Shown here in pieces: positions 12,731 to 34,400 of a stretch of 64,000 nt of DNA. This DNA is from Chrysomallon squamiferum (taxonomy: Eukaryota; Mollusca; Gastropoda; Neomphalida; Peltospiridae). Numbering within the stretch: the stretch's first letter is position 1; every line of letters begins with the position of its first letter. A model generated the notes under the pieces. It saw only the letters and a list, made by a program, of their open reading frames with translations, did no database searches and was not told the origin of the DNA. The stretch covers positions 5,881,059 to 5,945,058 of the forward strand of contig CM022678.1 in NCBI GenBank assembly GCA_012295275.1, in the 5' to 3' direction. A program made the position numbers and the translations under genes.

Positions 12731-12936
12731 AGTTGGTTATTTTATATGGATAATTTTGTTCGTGATTTATTTTCTTTCATTTAAAAAAAAAAAATAATAA
12801 TTATAATTTATTAATGAGTCTAATTAAATAAATAAATAAATTAAATAATTCAATATTTAAATAAATTAATATCTGAGCAAATGTCATATCAATTTAAAAT
12901 TTTATACACTGGAATGTTCAAAAACAAATAAATAAA

Positions 12937-12971
<35 letters not shown>

Positions 12972-14135
12972 AATAATAATAGTAAAGTAGTAGTAGCAGC
13001 CGAAGCAGTAGAAGTATCAGTAGTAGTAGTAGTAGTTGATGAAGTAACAGTTGTAGTAGTAGTACACAAAATGTAAATAGGTTTTACTACAATGACTAAT
13101 GGTTAGCATTTTCTTTTTCCTGTCAAAAATAATTTTGTTTCTGTTTATGGGACGCAATTCTTGTTACATATTTAACTATCATTTAGCTAACAAACAAAAA
13201 AAAAATAAAAAAAAACATGGTTGAAAAACATGGAAGAATTACTAAGAGTAACACTAGTACTTGTCTTAGTAACGGGAGTTGTTGCATGAACAAGAAAAAT
13301 CAGGTGTGGTTTTAATTTATATATTTTAACATATTTCAAGAAATGTTTTAAACTAAAGCACTTAAAATGATCTTTATAAAAAACAAAAAAACAACAACAA
13401 ATAATAATAAAAAATAAAAAATAAAAAAAAATAATAATAAAATAAATAAATAAATAAATAAAAAATGGTATCATACAAGCAATATAATTTCCTTTCTAAT
13501 AATCAGTTAAGATTATTCACAAATACTTTTCTTTTTAACCACAAAATATAACAATATCAAAAAATCTTCATACCACTTTCTAATCAAAAATATTTAATAA
13601 TAATGTAACTGACGGGACCCATGAAAATAAACATCAGATTTAATTTTTGAAAAAATACTTTTTAAAATTATATTTTACTGTAGACCTTTCAGTTTCAGAA
13701 ACTGTTATTATTCTTTATTTAAATACAATTAATAATAATTTTTCAAAAATGTAGTCACACATGTCATTCAGAAATTTCTAAATGAAATTCAAAGCAGTTT
13801 GTTTGTACAATAAAACAGAAATTATACAGTTTTCTCGTTAACCATCAAACATTTCTAGGTAAATTAGATTTAACAAAAAAATAAAGATATGAAGATAATT
13901 AATTAGTGGAGGGAATTTTAATAATAATTTTTTTCTCCATGTTGGCTTCATCATATAAAATATCTAATTAATTTGCTATCTATTAACATCTAATAAGCCA
14001 AAAAATATACAGGTACCTAAAATAAATAAATAAATATATAAATAAATAAGTAAGTAAATAAATAATAATGAAATAAAAAGAAACAACTAAAATAGCAAGG
14101 CAAATGTTCTTACAAAACAAATAACTTTGGTTTAA

Positions 14136-14174
<39 letters not shown>

Positions 14175-15080
14175 CTATTGTCTTGAACATAAAAAGAACA
14201 TCAACAACAACAAAGAATAAAAAATAAAAAATAAAAGCTGCCAAAGAAGTTATTTTTGTACACCATAATTACAGAAGAATTGAATAAAAACAATTTATAA
14301 ATTTAAAAAAATAATAAGAGAGAGAGAGAGAGAGATGTTTAACTGAAAGTAGCATTAATCTGTGTTATTGCAGAATCATCATGTTTGTATTTGTGACCAT
14401 AAACATTTGTCAAGTTTGTTTTGTCATTAGGAATATACTATTTTAAATAGTTTTATTGTTGGATCTTTATATTCAAATCCCTGCTATTTCATGATTATTA
14501 TATTCAAATTTGCATTGTCACACAATTCATTGTAGCCAAAATTATGAAACTGCAGCTCAAATAACAAAACATTTTCTGTTATGCAGACAAATCTGTGATA
14601 TGGCTGTTTCCTGTTAAACAATCCTAAATAAATATTAATAATTTTATTACATGAAATATTTTGATGTGGTTACTGGATATCTGACTGAAAGTAAATCTCA
14701 GACCAAACTATTTTTCTTTGTTTGTCAATAAGTACATAAAAATGTAAAACTTAGTGATATAAGATTTAATATTAAAAAAAAAAAAAAAGACTTGTATTAA
14801 ACATCCTGATATATTACATGATTTTAATTTTAATTTAAATTTTAATAATTTAAATTTTAATAATTTTAAATTTTAATTTAAATTTTTTCTGAAATCTAAT
14901 TTCAATCAGAAACTCAGAAGAAAAGCAAAATTATTCCATTGATTAATATTCATAAAAATCAAAAAAAAAAAAAAAAAAAAAATCAAAAACGGAAGCATAA
15001 ACAAAAATATAAACAACAACAACAACAACAACAATTCGGATGGCAGGTGGATCTCAACACAACAGCGTAACACCGACAAA
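12731..15080. other. AT-rich flank beyond the adaptor gene stop codon
   Basis: On the minus strand this is the 3' flank of the adaptor gene and probably includes its 3' untranslated region. It holds (AAAT)n near 12930-12970, (GT)n at 14139-14173, (GA)n at 14318-14335, poly-A near 14775 and 14960, and (AAC)n at 15013-15034. I could not choose a polyadenylation site because AATAAA-like words are everywhere. Confidence 0.5.
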
Positions 15081-23484
<8,404 letters not shown>

Positions 23485-23887
23485 GACTGCTGCAAAGGCA
23501 AACAGATGTATATGCAGACACACATGCACACACATGCACACACACACACACACACACACTAATATAATATTTTTGCTTTTGATTATTCTTTGGCGTAAAA
23601 ATATCACCACCTTAATCCTGAACAAAACTTAAACAAAATGCATTTTTTACCCAGGAAAGACACAAACAAAAGGTGAACACTGATGTTGTTGTTCTAAAAT
23701 AATTTTAAAAAAAAAGTTTTTCCAACATATTATGACAATTGAAATAATTATTAAAACAGTTTTCTTAAATACTGCCTCAAATAAATAAAAAAAAAAAATT
23801 AAAATTTATACGAGAAAATTGATATACTTGAAACATACTCGAAAGCACAATAAGACAAACAAAAAGATAAAGAAAAAAAAAACGTAC

Positions 23888-23929
23888 CAGAAAACCATTT
23901 AACTTATTTCCATTGTCAGTAAGCTGAAC
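23888..23929 (-). other. candidate non-coding 5' exon of the adaptor gene
   Basis: This 42-nt segment lies between acceptor CTATTTACAG and donor TCTG|GTACGT, 400 bp upstream of the start exon. Joined to the candidate exon at 24374-24473 it completes a 14-codon upstream ORF that stops before the main ATG. It was chosen from splice signals alone. Confidence 0.45.
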
Positions 23930-24110
23930 CTGTAAATAGAATAAAAATATATATTTACAACAGATGTGCAGTAAGAGAAAGAAAAAGACAGATTGAGTGA
24001 TGTGTATTTATTTACACAGACTAGTTGACAAATAGACAAAAACAAAGAATGAAAGAGAACAAGATTAATATGGATTTGGATAGAGCTATAGATGGATAGA
24101 TTTGACAGAT

Positions 24111-24142
<32 letters not shown>

Positions 24143-24373
24143 CCAGATATATTTAGATATATATGTAGACACACACACATATACACACACACACAAACAC
24201 ACACACACACACACACACACATACACACATATATACAGATACAGACAGACATAGAAAGATACAGATTTAGACAGATAGATAAACAGATAAACAGATATAT
24301 AAACAGACACACATACACACGCACACAGATACATACATACATACATACATACACAAGTAGAGAGATAACTTAC

Positions 24374-24473
24374 AAAGCCATATACATTACAACAACGTTA
24401 TGCAATAACAAATAACACAAACACTGTGCCCCAGAACACCAAACAATAAACTAGGAAGATTTCTGTGATAAGC
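24374..24473 (-). other. candidate non-coding 5' exon of the adaptor gene
   Basis: This 100-nt segment has acceptor CACTCTCTGCAG and donor GGCTTT|GTAAGTTATC. It could also be a first exon, because a TATA-like TTTATAAATA lies about 25-35 bp upstream at 24497-24506. Near its end are ATG codons that open the upstream ORF noted for the next exon. Confidence 0.4.
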
Positions 24474-24496
24474 CTGCAGAGAGTGACGCACCTCTG

Positions 24497-24506
24497 TTTA
24501 TAAATA
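24497..24506 (-). promoter_or_regulatory. TATA-like element upstream of a candidate 5' exon
   Basis: The sequence TTTATAAATA is nearly palindromic, lies in a less AT-rich stretch, and is placed correctly for initiation near 24470 on the minus strand. AT-rich DNA gives many false TATA boxes, so this is weak. Confidence 0.25.
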
Positions 24507-24599
24507 CAGAGCCATGACAAGAAGGACACGCCCGATAATGTTACCTGTATTGATAATAGATGATTCAGAATTATTTGTCCTCAATACCGAGGCAAAAGG

Positions 24600-24680
24600 A
24601 CTTAAAAATGTAACGATATATTCACTGTTGAGTAATATATACTCTGGAATTCTTATTTATATTTTCAAAATATTATATTA

Positions 24681-24746
<66 letters not shown>

Positions 24747-25230
24747 TACACACATAATATAATATTTTAATATATATATCTATTAAAATATAACTATAAT
24801 ATCATTGTTTTATTTATATTATATAGATAATACTCTGGTATTATTATTTTTGTTTTTAATATTATGTTTATATAAAATATAACTATATATTCACTGTTGT
24901 ATAATATATACTCTGGAACTATTATTTTTATTTTTTAAATATTATATTATATATATATATCTATTAAAATATAACTATAATAACATTGTTTTATTTATAT
25001 TATACTCTGGTATTATTATTTTTGTTTTTAATATTATGTTTATATAAAATATAACTATATATTAACTGTTGTATAATATATACTCTGGAACTATTATTTT
25101 TATTTCTAAAATATTATATTATATATATATATCTATTAAAATATAACTATAATATCATTGTTTTATTTATATTAAATAGATAAAACTCTGGTATTATTAT
25201 AATTCTTTTTAATATTATATTTATATATAT
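24600..25230. repeat. AT-rich tandem repeat upstream of the adaptor gene
   Basis: Segments with TATATTCACTGTTGTATAAT, ACTCTGGAACTATTA, then ATATCATTGTTTTATTTAT and ACTCTGGTATTATTA recur around 24622, 24890 and 25065, in roughly 175-260 bp units. The array starts about 100 bp upstream of the TATA-like element. Confidence 0.8.
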
Positions 25231-26255
25231 AAAAACGAACTCTGTGAAAACTGGCATAATATTTTCAAAGTCCCGTCCAGCTATCATTAATCTATTACGA
25301 ACGAAACCTCATCTAACCAAAACGCTGTCTATTTCAGATTCCACATGTGTAAATTGCAGAACAAAAGAACAATTTATAATTATAGTAATCAGCATCGTCA
25401 ACATCAGCACACAAATTTGCAAGTACGATCACTTCTTAAACAACAGCAGCAATTTGCACGTAATGAGACTACCATGTGAGATGAAATGATCAAAATGAAC
25501 AATGATGCCAAACTTCTTCTAATTACTACATGCAGCTAAATGAAGGAAAAATTAGTATTAGTGTGTGTTGATATGCAAGTGAATTCACTCATTTAGATTC
25601 AGTGTCAAAAGGAGAAGTCTGAATAAATACATATGGAGCACATTTTGAACTGACTTACTAAATTCCATCTTAACGCTAGAGCAACCTAAAATACTGCAAA
25701 CGTATCAAAAGATTTAACTAAGAGCTTTAAAAGATTTAGAAAAAGACAGACAGTATCTGACAGTTTAAAACACAGTGACTGCTACTGGCAATTGTAAGAA
25801 ACCAACATTTTGGCAGAGAGGAAACAAGTAACGACTGGCAAATAAGAAAAACTGAGTGGATTGAAGAAACACAGAGCAAGTGAAGGGCTGATGTTCTTAG
25901 ATTGATAAAACAAATGAAATCTTTTGATACTGAAAACAGACTTTTGCAACTGATGTTAAACATGGAAGCCATGACAGAGGAGTTTCCTTGGGAGACAAAA
26001 AAGAAGAAAAAAAAAATGCATTTATCAATGACAGACTATTTCTCAGTTGATACTTGATAGATGTTTAATTTGTAACATTTGTAATAAAACCTATTCCAAT
26101 TTCATGTCATTTTAATCTTTACAGTAATTGTGTGTGTCTGTGTATGTCTGTTAGTGTGTGTGTGATTGTGTTGTTGTATTTTTACAATAATGGAGGATCT
26201 GTGATATCAGAAAGTTATTCAATTAATACTCTGTTGTTTTGTTGTAGTTCTTGTT

Positions 26256-26298
<43 letters not shown>

Positions 26299-28077
26299 TT
26301 TTTTTTTTATTATTATTTTTTGTATATTTATTAATTTTATTTTTTTATTCATTTTATATTTATTTTGTTGTTCAATAATAGAAAGACATTCTACGATTTA
26401 CTAATTACTGAAGTTTTTAAAATTCCAAAATCACAACGAACATTTCTAACTGCAATGCTATTTTACTTTTCAGTTCTAGAGCCATGACTGTACGGGTTTC
26501 AATTAACAGGATGTGATTTAACAAATGCTTAAACTATAAAACAGTTCCATTCTGCTGTAAACATGAGCTATAAATACCCAACACTTCATTATGAAGAGTT
26601 TGATACTGCAAAGATTTTAAAACTGGGTCACGTTACTAAAAATATGACTAGCGTGGTGTAATTTGAGATGAATGACAACAGACTCCATTGCTGAAACAGG
26701 AAAGAAAGACAAAAAGGAAGGAAAAAAGGTTTTATTTATAACAATAGATCGAATGCCTTTGTAAACTGCCGTTTAATTTGGTATAATTCTTATTGTTTGG
26801 GACAATTCAGCTGACAACAGGAAATCTGACTTCAGCTGCTTTGTATTATTAGCAGAAAGAATTTTTTTTTTTTATAGGATCTTCTCATAAACAGAAAAAC
26901 ACATACTACAGCATTTGATTAACCTGTCGTGGGGGGCAGTCGTTGGAATGGGAAAGAAGCCAAATGTAAGAACTGTGAAGAATTGATTATAGAAGTTTAT
27001 TAGACCGATAAAGACAAAGTGCAGTTGTGAATCACTCAGCTTTAGATAGACTCTGACAAACTTAAGAGTGAATTCTGAAAATTGTTGTTGTCACTGAAGA
27101 AAATTTCTAAAAGATAGCAGATAATTAAAAAATAATAATAATAATTAAATAATTAATTAAGTAATCAACAAAATAAAATAAAGGATGCACACATGTGTTG
27201 GGAAAAATTTCTAAAAAATAAAAAGTTTGGTTTTATTGCGGTTTTTAAGTTTACATAACTGATAAATCGTAGGAGTGTGGAAATCGTTAGATTTTTTAAC
27301 ACATGTCCAGTTTAACAAGGATCTGGTTTAGAAAATGTCCAGTTTAATGAGGGTCTGGTTCTGAAAAGTTTCCAAATATATTTCTACACACTGTTTTTTT
27401 TTTTTTACAGACACCAAATCCTGCTCTCTCTAAGTGCAATTTCCCCCCCACTACAATCTGTTATGATCTAAATTGTCAAAGTGTTGTTACTGTTGACAGC
27501 AACTTAAAAAAACAGGGCAAAACAAGAGGCCCTACAGAATGACTTTAAAAAATCTATTTTTGTAATGGTGTCCTTATTTTCTTTTATTTCATTATTAAAA
27601 AAAATTGTTAGTATTGTTAATATTATTACAAAAAATAAAAAAATAAAATAATAAAAAATATTATTATTATTATTATTTGTATTTTTATTACTATTACATA
27701 TATTAATATCAGTATTATTACTGTTATTATTATTATTATTATTTGTATTTTTATTACTATTACATGTATTAATACAGTTATTATTACTATTATTATTATT
27801 ATTATTATTACTACTACCACTACCACTATTATCATTATTTTCATTTTTTGTTTTGTTAATAGATTATAAAAACACAGAAGAAATAAAACCATCATTAATT
27901 TCAGTTTTCCTAAGGCCACTGCAACTGCAGCATTGGCAACAAGATCTAATAAAACTGAGTTATTTATGTTTATTTTTTGAATATTATTTAATGCTGAAGG
28001 ATGGTCTGTTTTTCTCACTTTCATCACAAAACATTACAGAATTATATTTTTCTGATTCGGCTATTATTATTCTTTTC

Positions 28078-28118
<41 letters not shown>

Positions 28119-28437
28119 AATAAAGTGAATCATACAAAGCTTTTGAGAGGAAGTATCAAAAAAACTATTAACAGAAGTCTTCCAAACAAACCTGAAACAT
28201 TTTGTATAGCAGAATCTATATAGCTTTATGCATACAGTGCAATACAAGGCACTATTTTTTTAATAATAACAGAAGAATTTATATGTACTGCATAGGCCAT
28301 TTTAAAAGTATCTAAAGCCACATATTTAAAAATATTTAAATCATAAGAAGGAATATTTTTGTGTCCAAATACATCATTTTATTATTAATCTTTCTAAACT
28401 TTCAAACCTCAGAATGGGAGTGCTATTTCTGACTTGA

Positions 28438-28474
<37 letters not shown>

Positions 28475-28863
28475 ATAATTCACCATTTTCTATTTTTTAA
28501 TAAATACCATTCTCGACTGTTAAACATTTAAATACTTTAGTAACCAAATTTATAGCATGACAACAAAAAACAGAAGTCTGCCATATAATAATTTAAAAAT
28601 AAATGTAAAAGAAAAATCAATGAAGCAACCATTAATTTTCTTTTACGAGAAAAATGTTTAATTTAATAAGAAGAACTTGAACAACCGAGATGTTTTATTA
28701 TTATAGGCAATTTAAAAATAAAAATAAAATAATAATCGTTAACCAAGAATAAAGTAACATAAAAACTATCTATATATGATGAGTTTTTTAATGACACTGA
28801 TAATATAAAACACACCCCAAAACAAAGAAATTAAATATTGGTTCTTAGTGAACATGAACTTAC
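25231..28863. other. region between candidate adaptor 5' exons, no gene seen
   Basis: 25240-27550 is less repetitive than most of the window, but I find no conserved frame or paired splice sites on either strand. Simple repeats include (TTTA)n at 26258-26300, (TTA)n near 27660-27840, poly-T at 28083-28114 and (AT)n at 28441-28470. If the first exon is near 28.9 kb, this is intron. Confidence 0.4.
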
Positions 28864-28990
28864 ATTAATGTTAGAGGTCGCCACGTTTAAAATCAGTGCT
28901 TGCGTTTCATAAAAATGCGATGCATATTGCTCTTGAAATGTAGATATTTATCCTTTCAGAATGCAACAAACACTCACTATCAACAACAAT
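28864..28990 (-). other. candidate first exon of the adaptor gene
   Basis: A strong donor (CATTAAT|GTAAGTTC) ends at 28864. The sequence before it on the minus strand has more CpG than its surroundings, and a CpG-bearing patch (ATCGGCGCCGAAAC) lies at about 29190. It holds only a short upstream ORF. The 5' limit is a guess. Confidence 0.3.
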
Positions 28991-30050
28991 AAAATAGTGT
29001 GTTGGTGACAACTCGAGTTACTGCAAAACAACAAACCCGGAAATATTGGAAATACACAAATAATTTGAACTGTGACGCTTTACCGATTCTCAGCGAAATT
29101 CAGTCCATCAAGGGACGTTACTCTAATGTATTAAAACGGATAATGAGGCGATAAGTTCGCAATTCTGAATGTACATTCGATTCGAATAATATCGGCGCCG
29201 AAACAAGCAGGAAGACTTCCTTAATCCAAGTATAACTATTGTTGTTGATTTTTCTTTGGTATAAAAAATAGTCCAGGCTGTCAGACTACCTATTTATGTA
29301 CAAAAAATAAAAATAATAAAAAAAAATAAAAAATAAAAATCAAACACTGAATCTATGCCCATTTGGCAGAAGTGCGCATTATATTCTGTGCAAAATAGTC
29401 GATCAATTTATGTATTACAAATTTAGTGTTATAAGCAAATTCAAACGTAATTAAAATGACAATCACTTAGTGCAGAAGGGTCGAACTGGCCTTTTATCTA
29501 CATAGATTTACAACTTTGGAAATCATTTTATTCATGTTTTCCCTCAGCATAGCAACCTGATACCGTTTCACTGTATTTTTTTGTTTGTTCTGTCACATTA
29601 TATTATTTAAATTGTTTATTTATTTATAATAATATTATGGCAGTAAACGTTTGAATATTTAAAATTTATCTTTATTGTAAAATCCTTCAATACTGATGTG
29701 TTGTATCACTGACAATTTGGAGCAGTGCAATAACTAAACAAAACGTATTTGGTATACTTTGTAGCAATCATTTCGTGCTTATTTTTATGCTAGAAATAGA
29801 TATATTTTGTATGCCTTCAGACATTATTTTTTTTTGGTCAGATTGTACCAGTAGCAATGTAAATGAACTGATTATAATTTGCATACTTCCAAATGATTGA
29901 TTATTAGTCAACCTTTATTATTAACAATGTATAACATGCAGGCATAAATGTTCCTTTGAGGCATAAATGTTAATTTTGAGTTTGCATTATCTTTATAAGA
30001 ACCTAATACTTTTTTCTTTGCCTTGTAATACAGATAATCAATTAAAAACG

Positions 30051-30081
<31 letters not shown>

Positions 30082-30529
30082 TATATTAATAAGTAATGGA
30101 ATTTATCTTTTAAAAAAAGCAAACATACAGAAAACATATAAGATGATCAACATTTTATTCACATTTGTTAGATAACAATGAAAAAAACTAAATGATCATC
30201 ATTTATTTCAATTCTCATAACAGTTTTGAAAAAAAAAAACAGAAAAAAAAACCAACAAGGTTTTGCACACCTAATCTCCTCATTTTTCACCAACATATTT
30301 CATTGTTACTAGACTTCAAATTTCAGAAAAAAAATTTTAATCCTTAAATAGTTAGAAAGTTTTATCCTGAGATAATGACCAATTGGCCAGCAACAAACAC
30401 TTTTTTAAAATGTGGTTTTCTTAAACTGTCATCATTTGTGGAATCATGGGACGAAATAATTCATTCAACAGAAAACTTGAAATTTGTTTTCATTATCCGA
30501 TTCCAAAATGCATCTTCACGAAAGTAGTA
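28991..30529. other. intergenic region between adaptor and LRRC14-like genes
   Basis: Both genes are on the minus strand, so this is the adaptor promoter side and the LRRC14-like 3' side. One CAAGGGACGTTACT core lies at 29109 and a CpG-bearing patch at about 29170-29210. The rest is AT-rich with poly-A and (AT)n near 30050-30085. Confidence 0.5.
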
Positions 30530-30594
30530 TTATTTGAATAAATAATAAAAAAAAAAAAAAAAAAAAAAATTTGAGTAAAAAAAAAATCCCCCCC

Positions 30595-30625
<31 letters not shown>

Positions 30626-31471
30626 CCCGATGAAATACAGAATCATCATCATCATCCCATCGAACACATCTATCAAGTCCACAAAGATGGCGTCCGAGAG
30701 TTTGATCACTTCGACATTGATGTCGCTACGACCGAGAGACTTAAAAACGTTTAAGAGTCTTTTTCTAGATTCGCACTGATTGGGCCAGTCGAGAGGAGCC
30801 CGAGCCTCCTCCGTGAACGAACTGGCGCACGTGAGCCGCAGCTTCTGCATCGTCCTCACTTTGGCGCACGCACGCACCAGGTCCAGCTGCGTGTCGGGCA
30901 TGATGATGTTGGCAGAAATGTCCAACATCTTCAACTGGGTCATCACATTAGAAAGAGTCCTGCAGAATTCGGGCACAGACGCGTCGGGAAGCTGGTTCTG
31001 CGACAGGTTGAGAACGCAGAGTTTCGGGAAATGCTTCATGATGGACAGGAGGTAAGTGGGAGCGATGCGGCCCATGTCGAACATGCTGAACTGACACAGC
31101 TTGCTGACGTTCAGCTCCCGCAAGTGCGTCGCGTGTTTGGAACGGGCTAGACAGTCCAAGTCCTGTTCGTTGAGATCGCAGCCTCGGAGGCTGAGGAATT
31201 CCAGGGGTCTGTGCAGGGAGTCCAGCACCTCGCCCAGACAGCCGATCATGTAGTTGAAACCCAAGTCCAGTCTGACGAGATGCCGGAAACACTGCAACGT
31301 TTCTCCGATCTGTTTGCGACCGGACGTCCTGCTGCGTGTTTTGCCTTCCTGAAGATAAATGTTGCAGTCCTGAAGGTCCAGCGCCCGAAGTTGAGAGAAC
31401 TTTTTGAGATCGGAGGCAATGATGAAGAAAACGTTCTCTTCCAACTGACGTAATGATATTCCTTCTAGAGT
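30530..31471 (-). CDS. LRRC14-like terminal exon: leucine-rich repeats
   Basis: Acceptor AACCTTTCATTTCAG leads in phase 0 into TLEGISLRQLEENVFFIIAS and then six or more leucine-rich repeats, from LRALDLQDC to LKMLDISAN. Clear protein continues to about LIDVFDG (near 30653). Beyond that the frame stays open through T runs (poly-Phe) to a stop at 30530-30532. The real stop depends on exact homopolymer lengths. Confidence 0.82.
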
Positions 31472-34400
31472 CTGAAATGAAAGGTTAAAAATAAAACAAT
31501 TTTTAAAACAGAAATAAATAATACAAAAAAAAAAAAAAAAAAAAAAGAGTAAAAAAAATAAGTATTAAAAAAAAAAAAAAAAAAAATTAAAACAAATGCA
31601 TACTAAAATAAATAGAAACAAAATTTAGAAGAAATAATTAAAACAAAATTAAAAAAAAAGGAAGTAAAAAATACAAATATATAAACGAGTAATGATAACT
31701 TCCAAGATGTACTTCAGGTATGTAATAATACTTCAGTTTCGCTTCAAAATCAAACTAATAACTGTACGTAAGTCTACTGGTGTGTAATATTTACACTGAA
31801 ATCTGTGGTTTGGGTTGAGGTCATGTTTTAGGTAATAACTGTCATTAAATCTACCACTGCCATTCCATGAGCTATAGTTTAACAAGAAGCAAATTTTGTT
31901 TCAATATGTACATGCAGAAAACAGAGCAGAGGCTGGATTGGGAAATGATCCACTGGATGAATACAGAGAGATCATTCCTAAACTACCAGTTTTCATGTGA
32001 ACTTAATACCACCGTCATTCACTTAGCAAATTACAAAATACTGCTCATGTAAATTTACTGCCGTTCATTATTTTTCTTCTTGGAGAATTAATCATGCACA
32101 AAAACTGAACATAAACAAAGCAAGACAGCACATACCTCCACCTCTTGGCCCCTGAGAACAATAAAAGGTGCTAAAGAATCAATGATTTCATCTCCTAGCT
32201 GAAGCTCTGATCTGCAACAGAAGTTTGTTAAGAAATTAAATTCTAGTTTTGGGTATTTCATATTTTAATTCTTGTTTTTACCCTTTACTGATATTTCTTT
32301 CTTTTTCTCCTTCATATCTATGAATCTCTGATAAATCATAAATGAAGGAAGATGTATCACACAAGCTGTTTTGAACATTTTACTCAATAATTTTCAAATG
32401 ATGACATCTGCATGCATAAACAACATAAACCATAAAATAAAAATACATGAAAAAGACTTAATTTATATTTTATTTTATTTTATTTTATTTTATTTCATAA
32501 AGAGAGAAAATTTCAGTGAGCGATTTCAAAAACATCTTAGAAAATAGTTGGCCCATCTTTAACAGGCTGAAAAGAACGAAAACTTTCCTTTATCAGAAAA
32601 ATGGCCACAGAGGCGTGCATGTAAAATGACTTTTTGCTTTTTAACACAAAAACAATTTTAATATAATTTTATGAAAGATGCATCTTTGTACTTTGTAATG
32701 TTTGCCATAAAATAATCCAACAGCTGCAAGATTAAGTTCTAAAATTATGTGCATGTATAATTTTTTAATTTTATTTTCATTCAAAATAATTGGTTCTTTT
32801 TTATTTTTTTATTTTTTTTAATTTTTTTAAATTACATTTTTCAGACCATTATTATGCATATTTAAACAAAACATGTCTATCACATCAAGATTAAAATTTC
32901 AATAATTAATTGGTAATTAAATCGTACATCAGTAAAACACCAAATTATCATTTTGTTCATTAATTAAAAGGCAAAACACACATCAACAACACATTACATC
33001 AACATTTCTTATCTTTCTCTTCTACATGGAATAATAAAAAATAGGAAAAATAAAATGAAATTTCTAGAACTAAAAATACTAATAAAATATGGTCAAAAAT
33101 TATAATCAATTTTTTCTAAAAGTAAAAAAATAAATAAAATTATAATGAATTATCAAAAGGAAAAAAATTATAATGAAAAATTTTCAAAAAGTAAAAATAA
33201 TAATAAAAATATAAAAAATTATAATGATATGGAAAAAAAATAAAATTGGAAATGTACAAAGGAGTAATAATAAAAATATGAAAAAAATTACTGATCAAAT
33301 AGTCCATGAAGAATGCATTGTTAGTATGAAAAAATTATAATGAGACTGTCTATTTTGACAACCATTCTCTCACCTGTAAAAAATAATAAATACAGGTAAT
33401 TTCAGAAAATATGTAATCAGGAGAATAAAAAAAAATGTAATTAAAAATTTTTAAAATTAAAAAAGAGTATTTAATGAAATCTAAAAACATTTTAGCATAA
33501 ATGATTGTAGGGTATCAAAAATATTAAAATGATGTATTTAAAGATATCTCAAAAGATTTTACATTTAATGATTATTAGATTTCAAAAACTAGTTTTGGTA
33601 TACTAATATATATTTTTAAAATTAAAAAAGAGTCCAATTCTATGTTATCATAAATGGTTAATCATCAGTTGACAGGTACATCAAAAGATTTTGCAGACAG
33701 GACAGTACATACCACAGCTTTTGATACATAAATTTATGTATAAAATTAACAAGTTTTTACACAGACAAGACAGTACAAACCACAGCTTTTGATTATATAT
33801 TATTCAGCATGTTCATTTTAGAAATCTGCTACTATAAAGCCAGTACTGCTGAATGAAGGATTATTTACCTATGAATGTAGACACAGTAAATAAACTAATG
33901 AGCAATGCCTATTAAAATACCAGTGTGAACATTGTGATTTCTTGCAAATGATATTATTCATGATGAAAAAAAAAAACCAAAATAAATTAATGAACTATGC
34001 CTTTTTTGAATACTGATGTTTACACTAATATTCCTTATCATTCATGATTAAAAACACTAAAATAAAAATAAATTAATGAGCTACGTCTTTTTGAATACTG
34101 GTATGTACGTTAACACTCCTCATCAGTGATATCATTCGTGATAGAATTAATACAAAAAATAAATTAATTTAAATGAATTTTTGATTGCAATACACATCCT
34201 GGAATTTAAGCACATCACTACCAAGGATTTCATTCATAATAAAAAAAAATACAAAAACTTAAATACATTAATGAACAATACATTTTTGAATGTAATACGT
34301 TAACTGCTGTTCAACCAAACAGTTTCCTAGGGTTTCATTCATACCAAAAAAATTTCAAAAACAAAAAAATAAATAAATGGCTTATTTTTTTGTTTATCCA

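Noticed and set aside
25736-25972. A 78-codon minus-strand frame in a less repetitive region
   Set aside because: No domain, no matching splice sites and ordinary AT-rich codon use; a chance frame is likely.
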